Shown: piece after piece, positions 1 through 5,484 of the stretch
Numbering within the stretch: position 1 is the stretch's first letter
How the letters are laid out: each line of letters opens with the position of its first letter
DNA from: Candidatus Poseidoniaceae archaeon
GTDB lineage: Archaea; Thermoplasmatota; Poseidoniia; Poseidoniales; Poseidoniaceae
Direction: 5' to 3'
Assembly (NCBI GenBank): GCA_013329865.1
Contig: DUJJ01000188.1
Span: forward strand, 1 to 5,484
Length of the DNA: 5,484 nucleotides
The notes under the pieces: generated by a model
Database searches by the model: none
Told to the model about the DNA's origin: nothing
Seen by the model: the letters and a program-made list of their open reading frames with translations, nothing else
Program-made: the position numbers and the translations under genes

Positions 1-302
1 CCTGCGTGCAGCTTTGTCATAATTACTTCGGCGGCTGAAATATTGAATTCTTGGTGCATACCAACTGGAATACCCCTGCCAAAGTCTCTCACAGACAGTG
101 TTCCTCCTGCATTGATATCAACCTCGATTTTGTTGTTGTATCCAGCGAGATGTTCGTCAACGGAGTTGTCAACGACCTCCCAAATGCAATGATGAAGTGC
201 GGAGCCATCGTGCGGATCGCCAATATACATCCCCGGTCGTTTCCTCACTGCTTCAAGGCCTTCCAAGACCTGAATGCTGGATGCGCTATAATCGTCACTC
301 AT
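1..302 (-). CDS. gyrB: DNA gyrase subunit B, N-terminal part (truncated by window edge)
   Basis: This is the start of the ATPase subunit of type II topoisomerase DNA gyrase, which with GyrA introduces negative supercoils using ATP. Only the first 100 codons and two bases are present; the gene runs off the left edge. The GHKL ATPase domain is unmistakable: [15 protein letters not shown] near residues 15-29, then EVVDNSVDE (residues 42-50, with ATP/Mg-binding Glu42 and Asn46), then [10 protein letters not shown] (residues 72-81, with Asp73 and Gly77), then [13 protein letters not shown]. Key residues fall at the same numbers as in E. coli GyrB, so the ATG at 302-300 is very likely the true start. 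An in-frame TGA at 311-309 excludes a longer protein. Position 74, usually Asn or Asp in this motif, is Phe. ParE/topoisomerase VI-like paralogues are less likely given the close GyrB match, though gyrB and parE are hard to separate on 100 residues. Gyrase occurs in several euryarchaeal groups, so it does not conflict with an archaeal host. Confidence 0.96.
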   Translation of the reverse strand, partial: MSDDYSASSIQVLEGLEAVRKRPGMYIGDPHDGSALHHCIWEVVDNSVDEHLAGYNNKIEVDINAGGTLSVRDFGRGIPVGMHQEFNISAAEVIMTKLHA

Positions 303-307
303 TAGAT

Positions 308-315
308 ATCACCTC
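308..315 (-). promoter_or_regulatory. Strong Shine-Dalgarno sequence of gyrB
   Basis: Read on the minus strand, GAGGTGAT lies 5 bases upstream of the gyrB ATG. It is fully complementary to the AUCACCUC found at the 3' end of bacterial and archaeal 16S rRNA. It fixes the start codon, overlaps the upstream in-frame stop (TGA at 311-309), and shows that the gyrB message has a 5' leader. No comparable site precedes aroD or the other complete gene. Confidence 0.85.
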
Positions 316-366
316 GGGGCTTGATTTTCAATAAAATTTTAACCTGTTTTTTTCCTGATATTTACT

Positions 367-378
367 GGTGAAATCACC
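367..378. repeat. Short inverted repeat in the gyrB leader region
   Basis: GGTGA (367-371) and TCACC (374-378) form perfect 5-base arms around a 2-base centre. On the minus strand the same pentamers recur: TCACC at 435-431 and GGTGA inside the gyrB Shine-Dalgarno sequence at 313-309. The segments could therefore pair in alternative ways if all are transcribed. The arms are short enough to arise by chance. Confidence 0.35.
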
Positions 379-474
379 GCATAAATTGGCCGCTATGACA
401 CGAAACTGAGAACCCAAAACCCCTACCATTGGTGATTAGAGAAGGGGGTATTTTAACATAGTGGAAAATGCCAG

Positions 475-508
475 ATTTATGCCGCAAATTTACGCCTTAT
501 TTACGCCT
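475..508 (+). repeat. Three direct ATTTAYGCC boxes
   Basis: ATTTATGCC (475-483), ATTTACGCC (488-496) and ATTTACGCC (499-507) lie head to tail with start-to-start spacings of 13 and 11 bases. The last two share a ten-base identical unit, ATTTACGCCT. An inverted partial copy (GCATAAAT, 379-386) lies nearer gyrB. The spacing of about one helical turn on a single DNA face suggests an operator array or repeated promoter element between the two divergent genes. Binding is inferred, not shown. Confidence 0.6.
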
Positions 509-586
509 ATCAATTTGTGATTGTGGACTATTCATGAAGCATTATCCAGCCGTGAGCATTAAGAGTACTTGCAAATTGGGCAACGC

Positions 587-1384
587 ATGGCAGAACCAAA
601 AGTGTGTGTCACGCTTGAAGCAATCACCGTTGAAGAGATGATTGATGAAGCGACCAGAGCCAACATTGCTGGTGCTGATTATGTCGAGGTTAGATTCGAT
701 AAGTTATACTTGAACAAACCTGAGCCAGTTACTATGGTCAACGATGATGGCGAAGAGTATTCCAAAGTGCCCCCAATTGAAGAATGGGGAGTCAAGGATT
801 TTGACCAAATTGACGTCGAAAAATCCATTGCCACGCTCAAGGAAGGTATACCAGTTCCTGTTGTCTTCACCACACGTGCTGTGCGAGAGGGTGGATTCTT
901 TGCCGGAACTGAAGAAGAAAGATTGCAGATTCTTGAGCAGGGCATCAAATCTGAGGTCAGTTTTGTTGACCTAGAACTATCTATAGAAAGTAAAGCAAGA
1001 GGCAAACTAGTCACTCTTGCTAATAATTCAGGATGTAAGGTTATTGCTTCTATCCATGAGACCAAATCAACCCCAAACGCTGATGAAATTGTTGCTATAG
1101 TAAAGGACAATTCCTCACAGGGTGATATAGTCAAGTTCTGCTCCACAGTTAGTAACCATCATGATGCACTACAAATCTTCCAAGCGGCAAATTCTCTGGT
1201 TGGTCAGGACTCAACTCACTCCTTGATGGGACTTGGCAACGGTGGCGACTGGGTCAGGCTACATGCCCCTGTTCTTGAACAGGCGATTGTTTACGCCACA
1301 ATGATGAATCACTTCAGACTATCAGATCGTGGGCTAATCAATGTCAGAGATTTGAGAGATGCCTGGGCACTGATGGAATACTAA
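587..1384 (+). CDS. aroD: 3-dehydroquinate dehydratase, type I
   Basis: The enzyme dehydrates 3-dehydroquinate to 3-dehydroshikimate, the third step of the shikimate pathway to aromatic amino acids, through a Schiff-base lysine. Numbered from the ATG at 587 (265 residues), it shows EVRFD (Glu34, Arg36), TTRAVREGG (Arg97, Glu101), SIHE (catalytic His157), DIVKFC (Schiff-base Lys183) and WVRLHAP (Arg224, substrate carboxylate). Spacing between these residues closely matches the Salmonella/E. coli enzyme. Two departures stand out: about 27 extra residues in a charged loop between Arg36 and Arg97, and Leu250 where the family normally has the C-terminal active-site Gln, four residues after Ser246. 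A TTG at 569 would add six residues; I prefer ATG 587, since the family begins close to this point. An in-frame TAA at 560-562 bars longer forms. No clear Shine-Dalgarno precedes it, so the message may be leaderless or weakly initiated. It stands alone here, without other shikimate genes. Confidence 0.93.
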   Translation: MAEPKVCVTLEAITVEEMIDEATRANIAGADYVEVRFDKLYLNKPEPVTMVNDDGEEYSKVPPIEEWGVKDFDQIDVEKSIATLKEGIPVPVVFTTRAVREGGFFAGTEEERLQILEQGIKSEVSFVDLELSIESKARGKLVTLANNSGCKVIASIHETKSTPNADEIVAIVKDNSSQGDIVKFCSTVSNHHDALQIFQAANSLVGQDSTHSLMGLGNGGDWVRLHAPVLEQAIVYATMMNHFRLSDRGLINVRDLRDAWALMEY

Positions 1385-2466
1385 TCGGAATCAACCTCGT
1401 TAATTTCAGGGTAATTCTTGTGCATGCTAGTTTTACCATCTGGCTGATTGTTTATTTCAGGTGCTACCTCTAATGAGGGAACTAGACCAGGTTCATTTTC
1501 ACCTACTGGTGCTTCGAGACCAGCTTTCATGTATCTAGCGTTCAGTATAAAGGGCAAAATGACCATGCCTATCATGAGCATCAAGAATACAATGGCGACG
1601 GTGAAATTTGGCAAGACAAAGGTCCTTTCAGTCGTAATTATCGTAACGTCAGCCGCGGTGACAACCCCGGGTGCTAGAGCATCATTGTCATGGTTGTTAT
1701 CCCATGTGTCGATGATTATGTAGAAATCTTGCCACCTTTCCTGACCGAAAATCGGTGTATATGATTCTGGACCATCTAAGTTTAATGCAAAATTAATCTC
1801 TTTTACCGATTCATACTGGTGGGCATCGCGGTAAGAGCGCCAACCCGTGAAATCTATGCCTCGCCACTCGGGGGATATATCGCTCAGAGCCTCCGAAATC
1901 TCATCATAGAAACTGTTTTGAGAATGTGAAGAGTAATACAATTCAGTATACCTTTGATATTCCGATGTCGTCATCAGATAAACATCGACTGAGTAGTCGT
2001 TATTGGTTTCATTCAATGCCTGTACTGTTACGCAAATAGTTGTCCTGTAATCCTCTGATAAGTTTACTCTTAACGCCCCTATACTATCATTACCGACCAA
2101 CATGGTTGAATGGTAATTGGCAGTTAATGGCTGTAGTCTTGAATCTCGGTCCCAATACTCATACATCCAGTCTTCCTCAGGATTTAGTTCGGTTGGCTCT
2201 CTGTAATCTTCAAATATCCAGTCATTTTCGTGGTCGCGACCTTTTGTATCATCTTCATAGTAATCGCCAAAACCAAAGTAGCCAGAATAATAATTATGAT
2301 GCGGAACCAGTGCCGACCTTCCAACAGTTTCATTCCACGAAATAGGTTCAATATCGCCACTACATGCATCTGCTGCGGCAGCATTACGGGCAATGGAAAA
2401 ATCGTTGATTCCAATCATTGGCAAGGTGAAAACGAGTATCAAAACCACTACTGTTTTCTTACTCAT
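1381..2466 (-). CDS. Secreted, C-terminally membrane-anchored surface protein with beta-rich ectodomain
   Basis: I do not recognise a named family. Numbered from the ATG at 2466 (361 residues): a signal peptide (Lys-Lys, hydrophobic core at about 5-20, AAAADA cleavage-like site near 29-34); an ectodomain; one membrane helix at about 287-308 (FTVAIVFLMLMIGMVILPFI); and a polar tail of about 50 residues ending in acidic residues. The ectodomain opens with an aromatic and acidic stretch (about 59-110) rich in Tyr, Trp, Asp and Glu. It continues with beta-strand patterns such as TTICVTVQAL, YSVDVYLMTTSEYQRY and DFYIIIDTWDNN, which resemble GOLD or pre-peptidase C-terminal type sandwiches. Cys35 and Cys145 could form a disulfide, and several N-x-S/T sequons are present. 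A GTG at 2475 would add three residues (MAS); ATG gives the more usual MSKK signal start. Neither has a strong Shine-Dalgarno, and a TGA at 2502-2500 bars longer forms. It lies 48 bases downstream of the PKD gene, probably in one operon, and overlaps the aroD stop. Confidence 0.85.
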   Translation of the reverse strand: MSKKTVVVLILVFTLPMIGINDFSIARNAAAADACSGDIEPISWNETVGRSALVPHHNYYSGYFGFGDYYEDDTKGRDHENDWIFEDYREPTELNPEEDWMYEYWDRDSRLQPLTANYHSTMLVGNDSIGALRVNLSEDYRTTICVTVQALNETNNDYSVDVYLMTTSEYQRYTELYYSSHSQNSFYDEISEALSDISPEWRGIDFTGWRSYRDAHQYESVKEINFALNLDGPESYTPIFGQERWQDFYIIIDTWDNNHDNDALAPGVVTAADVTIITTERTFVLPNFTVAIVFLMLMIGMVILPFILNARYMKAGLEAPVGENEPGLVPSLEVAPEINNQPDGKTSMHKNYPEINEVDSD

Positions 2467-2494
2467 ACTAGCCACTACTCGTTGCCTTGGTAAT

Positions 2495-2515
2495 ACAGTT
2501 CAATATTGTAACTGT
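2495..2515. repeat. Near-perfect palindrome between the two surface-protein genes
   Basis: On the plus strand this reads ACAGTT, CAATATTG, T, AACTGT. The core CAATATTG is itself palindromic and the 6-base arms are exact complements; a single extra T breaks full symmetry. It fills much of the gap between the PKD gene stop (2517-2515) and the downstream start at 2466. It could be an operator or internal promoter element for the downstream gene, or an intercistronic RNA hairpin. No T-run follows it on the minus strand, so a classical intrinsic terminator is unlikely. Confidence 0.55.
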
Positions 2516-5484
2516 CAAATCCTTCTCCGTAAGGGCCTAACGTATCCACTATCCTCGCTTCTACGCTCCTCTTTAGATAATATCGCCGGGGCAGGTGGAG
2601 GGGCATGTTGGTCCATACCGAGCAATCCGCCTTGAACTTCAACATGCTCAACATCTGTGTAGGATTCAGCAGCCTGCTTTGCTTCATCCTCAACTTCTGA
2701 GGATTCACGTAACACTAACCACCCGAGAATTAGAGCAACTGCAATTAGTGCCATGTATGTAGCTAAATCCGACCCTGCATCTTTGACCCAAGATGACCAA
2801 TCTTCTAGTTCGAAGTCTGAGAGCGACGGTGCTGGATCTGGTTTTGGTGTCACTTGAATATCTTCGATTAGTGTCGTACAGACCCCTATTCCATCACATG
2901 CTTTGATGATTATTTTATATGAACCGGATTCATTCCACAGAGCGGCAATACGATAGTTTACAGCAGTATCTTTCGGGATTAGCCAGTCATCATCCAAAAT
3001 ACCATTTTTGTTAGTATCGGTATCGATGTTAATATCCCACCTGACATCAAGTTCAGGATTCAAAGCCTCGTCTTTGTCGTAAAGAGATCCGTCCTCAACA
3101 TTTAGATCACGGAAAACTAAAACGTTGTCAGTAATCTCATAATCTGAAATATTAGCGCTGAGGTAAGTGGATTCTCCTGCAATAATTTCTATGGGGATTT
3201 CTATCTGATGTATTACTGGTGCTTCATCAACAACAATTGTAAATGATTGCTTACTTACATCGCCAGTCCCATACGAGTCTCTCACAGTCAGCGTAACAGT
3301 ATATGTCCCGGGCGTCTCATAGAAATGCCATGGTGATGCTTCTTTGGACAACGGCGTGGCATCACCAAAGTCCCAAGTATACTCTACTATACCATTCCAA
3401 TTAGAGTTGTTATCATCCATAACTGGGGAGTATTTGCCCTCATATCTGCGGTCGCCGTCTCTGGTGCCCTCAGAATCGAAATACAGCATATAACCTGGGG
3501 CAGTAAATGTGTTTTCACTGTTGTCAAAGGTGTGACTCCACGCGTCGGGGATGAAACCCTCAGGGCGTGGGGAGTTACGATCCATTTGCTCTCCATCAAT
3601 CCATCCGTCTAATATTCTAACAGATATTATGGGTAATGGGTTCTGGACTCTGACGGTTATCGTTTTGGTCAAACTTTGCGCCCCGAAATCATCAATCACA
3701 AATAGCGAAACCGTATGAATACCTGGCTCAGTAAAGGTGAAGCTTGAGATTGCACTATCTCGGTACTCTTCCCCATTGAATGACCAGTTATAGACAAGAT
3801 TACTCGAATCACCATTTGGAGAATCAATGTCGAATGAAGATACTCCATCAAAGGTGTAAGGAATATCAACAAAGCCATCCTCTGCTCTAAAATCAACCGC
3901 AACAGTCTCACCGTTCTCTGTTGCTCTTACGGTGAAATCAGCAACCGGTATTTGATTCAGGACGTTAACAAACAACTGCGCAGACGATTCGCTTCCATCA
4001 TCATCTGTAACGGTTAGTGTAACGATTTTGACACCGGGTTTGTCCCATGATGGTGCAGGATATGGCGAACTTGATTGTGTTTGAACAAAATCATCGTTTT
4101 GGTCAGTCAGTCCACCATCGAGATTAACTCCCTCTTGGAAATTCCATTCATAGGTAACGATCGTCCCATCATCGTCTGTAAACACATCAGGCATAGTTAT
4201 TGAGGTATAGGTGTAAGTCGTTAGGTTCTCGGCAAATATTTGATACGGTACTCGATTATTGACATAGACTGTAATGTTTTTTACCCCAGTATTAAATCCA
4301 TCAAAGACGGTTAAAGTGAGTTCATATGCTTCTATTTCGCTGTCTATGGCTCCCCATTGATGTTGCGCTAGATAGAGTCCTTGTCCATCATCAAATTCGC
4401 CATCACCCCACTCCCACTGGAAACTCAGATTTTGTATTGGCACATTGTCTACTGTGCGTGAGGCAGAGAATTGTATCATTTGATTAGTTAGGATACTGAT
4501 ATTGTCAGTTATCACCACGTTATTTACAGTGATTACCGGCTCTGGCACCGTGTCATCTGTAACGTTAATTACTATCAAATCAGTTTCAGACCACGTGTTT
4601 CCTTGATCCATGATTCTTAATGTTGCATTATATTTCCCAATTGTTTGGTATGAGCGAGTTGGCGATTTTAGATTCGAGGTAATCCCATCACCAAAATCCC
4701 AAGCATATGCCACTGGTTGGTCGAGATAGGGTAGGGTGTTATTGTCCAAAGACAACCCCCAAGCATCAAAACCACCGCCGGCAAACTGAATATTTTCCCA
4801 TGTCTGGGTTGCGTTGGCTGACACAGAGCCATTTGCTACAGGTCTCATATTAGCTAAATTCCAAGGCTGAGTCGATACGCTATCAACCAAAGTGCCAATC
4901 ATATCAAACATGTCAAATTCAACGGTATATTGCCCGTCAAATGGTGCTGTAAACCAAATATCACTGTTTGAGTTTACTCCGCCACCTGCTGAAATCCTGT
5001 TGGTGATTTCGTCGACAATGACACCTTGGGAATCGACGATTCTGGTCTCGACATCCAAATCCTCAAAGAAAGCATTGGAAAACACATCAAAATTAACCTG
5101 CACCGTATCATCATTACCATCGCCATCGCGGTCAGATAGTTCGGTGGCGTTGATTGTTAGTGATGCTGGCGCAGTGATTCTAGCGGCCTCAATGTCTACT
5201 GTGCCTTGGGGATATGATGAACCACAGGAGGTATAATCACAGTCAGCAATTGTGCTGCCATACCAGGTTATCGCCCAAACCTCATCAGTTAGGTTACCAA
5301 ATCCCGGTATCAGTGCGGTAGCTACATTGCTCTGGAAGTTTAAATCGGAAACGCTGAGTAACCCGTCAACCATTGATTTTGTTACAATAACACCATCAAA
5401 CTGACTCACATCAGCGGTTAATCGGATGGTAAGCGGGGCTGGCGAGGATGCTCCGGGAGTGAATTTGAAAGCGCGTAACCCCCA
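2515..5484 (-). CDS. Giant PKD-repeat cell-surface protein, C-terminal part (start outside window)
   Basis: The frame is open to the right edge, giving 989 visible residues (residue 1 encoded at 5484-5482) and a stop TGA at 2517-2515. There is no signal peptide in view, so the N terminus lies beyond the window. Visible order: an unassigned beta-rich segment (1-105) with close Cys82 and Cys87; an Ig/CARDB-like sandwich (106-212) opening with a DxDxDGxxD calcium-loop motif (118-126); five PKD domains (about 214-753) with signatures WDFGDG (262-267), WEWGDG (357-362), YEWNF, YNWSF and YTWDFGD (702-708); a sixth PKD-like domain (755-880) with a second calcium-type loop; one membrane helix (907-925, MALIAVALILGWLVL core); and a cytoplasmic tail of about 64 residues that is acidic first, then Pro-rich, ending PLRRRI. 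About fourteen N-x-S/T sequons suggest a glycosylated ectodomain. PKD arrays usually form stiff stalks for adhesion, S-layer or polymer binding. No catalytic domain is visible, so the specific role is unknown. It is probably co-transcribed with the gene ending at 1381. Confidence 0.9.
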   Translation of the reverse strand, partial: WGLRAFKFTPGASSPAPLTIRLTADVSQFDGVIVTKSMVDGLLSVSDLNFQSNVATALIPGFGNLTDEVWAITWYGSTIADCDYTSCGSSYPQGTVDIEAARITAPASLTINATELSDRDGDGNDDTVQVNFDVFSNAFFEDLDVETRIVDSQGVIVDEITNRISAGGGVNSNSDIWFTAPFDGQYTVEFDMFDMIGTLVDSVSTQPWNLANMRPVANGSVSANATQTWENIQFAGGGFDAWGLSLDNNTLPYLDQPVAYAWDFGDGITSNLKSPTRSYQTIGKYNATLRIMDQGNTWSETDLIVINVTDDTVPEPVITVNNVVITDNISILTNQMIQFSASRTVDNVPIQNLSFQWEWGDGEFDDGQGLYLAQHQWGAIDSEIEAYELTLTVFDGFNTGVKNITVYVNNRVPYQIFAENLTTYTYTSITMPDVFTDDDGTIVTYEWNFQEGVNLDGGLTDQNDDFVQTQSSSPYPAPSWDKPGVKIVTLTVTDDDGSESSAQLFVNVLNQIPVADFTVRATENGETVAVDFRAEDGFVDIPYTFDGVSSFDIDSPNGDSSNLVYNWSFNGEEYRDSAISSFTFTEPGIHTVSLFVIDDFGAQSLTKTITVRVQNPLPIISVRILDGWIDGEQMDRNSPRPEGFIPDAWSHTFDNSENTFTAPGYMLYFDSEGTRDGDRRYEGKYSPVMDDNNSNWNGIVEYTWDFGDATPLSKEASPWHFYETPGTYTVTLTVRDSYGTGDVSKQSFTIVVDEAPVIHQIEIPIEIIAGESTYLSANISDYEITDNVLVFRDLNVEDGSLYDKDEALNPELDVRWDINIDTDTNKNGILDDDWLIPKDTAVNYRIAALWNESGSYKIIIKACDGIGVCTTLIEDIQVTPKPDPAPSLSDFELEDWSSWVKDAGSDLATYMALIAVALILGWLVLRESSEVEDEAKQAAESYTDVEHVEVQGGLLGMDQHAPPPAPAILSKEERRSEDSGYVRPLRRRI
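2845..4845 (-). repeat. Tandem array of five PKD domains plus one PKD-like domain
   Basis: Protein-level tandem repeats within the surface protein. Units run at about 4845-4555, 4548-4258, 4251-3955, 3951-3640, 3636-3226 and 3222-2845. Each has a central W-x-[FW] strand followed in most by GD or GDG, and ends with a G-x-Y/H-x-[VIA]-x-L-x-[VI]-x-D-type strand pair and a hydrophobic final strand (for example GTYTVTLTVRDSYG in unit 5). The units are strongly diverged at DNA level, so they are an old duplication and not a recent expansion. Unit 5 is longer, with an insertion of about 40 residues before its WDFGD. Unit boundaries are approximate, read by eye from the motif spacing. Confidence 0.8.

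Larger units (their letters stand above)
303..586. other. Divergent gyrB-aroD intergenic region
   Basis: This 284-base, AT-rich stretch must hold promoters for both gyrB (leftward) and aroD (rightward). No convincing gene or stable RNA fold is visible in it. It contains three direct copies plus one inverted partial copy of an ATTTAYGCC box, a short GGTGA/TCACC hairpin, and a loose ACCCCT (419-424) / AGGGGGT (443-449) inverted repeat with an 18-base loop. AT-rich TATA-box candidates for gyrB on the minus strand include TAAATATC (about 364-357) and TTAAAATTTTATTG (about 344-331). The second is so close to the start that the transcript would lose part of its Shine-Dalgarno sequence. I cannot assign either promoter with certainty. 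Confidence 0.6.

Noticed and set aside
51..305. Plus-strand open frame of 84 codons over the gyrB start
   Set aside because: It is antisense to the clearly recognisable gyrB coding sequence and encodes nothing recognisable.
328..429. Minus-strand 33-codon frame in the gyrB-aroD gap
   Set aside because: It has an ATG but no Shine-Dalgarno sequence, ends just before the gyrB ribosome site, and has no recognisable product. A leader peptide is conceivable but unsupported.
419..449. ACCCCT/AGGGGGT hairpin followed by ATTTTAA, as a terminator
   Set aside because: No plus-strand gene lies upstream in this gap to terminate, the loop is 18 bases, and the arms mismatch in length.
569..586. TTG at 569 as the start of aroD
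   Set aside because: Neither start has a clear ribosome site, but ATG at 587 is the commoner start codon and fits the usual N terminus of the family.
679..1146. Minus-strand open frame of 155 codons inside aroD
   Set aside because: It is a shadow of aroD, whose catalytic motifs are intact in the plus frame; it has no family features of its own.
4892..5236. Plus-strand 114-codon frame antisense to the PKD gene
   Set aside because: It is a low-complexity shadow of the large minus-strand gene with no recognisable domain.
2515..5409. GTG at 5409 as the true start of the PKD protein
   Set aside because: The frame stays open through 5484 with continuous plausible protein sequence, and no signal peptide follows the GTG, although the protein has a membrane anchor and ectodomain.

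Overview
The window most likely comes from a euryarchaeon of the Thermoplasmatota, probably a planktonic Marine Group II (Poseidoniales-like) lineage. This is inferred from a combination: a bacterial-type gyrB start, a stand-alone archaeal-style type I 3-dehydroquinate dehydratase, and a very large Asp/Asn-rich surface protein with tandem PKD domains, one C-terminal membrane span and a short basic tail. No rRNA or other taxonomic marker is present, so the placement is tentative.

Layout. Bases 1-302 (minus strand) hold the first 100 codons of gyrB, cut by the left window edge and preceded by a strong Shine-Dalgarno sequence. A 284-base divergent intergenic region (303-586) separates it from aroD. 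That region carries repeated ATTTAYGCC boxes and a short hairpin. aroD (587-1384, plus strand) is complete and keeps its Schiff-base lysine and general-base histidine. Its stop codon overlaps by 4 bases the stop of a convergent gene (1381-2466, minus strand), which encodes a secreted, membrane-anchored protein of about 361 residues with an unassigned beta-rich ectodomain. Upstream of that on the same strand, across a short gap holding a near-perfect palindrome, is the 3' part of a giant PKD-repeat surface protein (2515 to beyond 5484). Its start lies outside the window.

Function. gyrB (DNA supercoiling) and aroD (shikimate pathway) are housekeeping genes that share a divergent promoter region. 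The two minus-strand genes at 1381-5484 look like one transcription unit for cell-surface proteins of the same topology: ectodomain outside, one C-terminal helix, short cytoplasmic tail. They may act together, but nothing in the sequence gives a specific biochemical role. I see no RNA genes, CRISPR arrays, insertion sequences or phage genes. The parts least explained by known families are the ectodomain of the 361-residue protein, the sixth PKD-like domain with an embedded calcium-loop motif, the cytoplasmic tail of the PKD protein, and the repeat boxes between gyrB and aroD.
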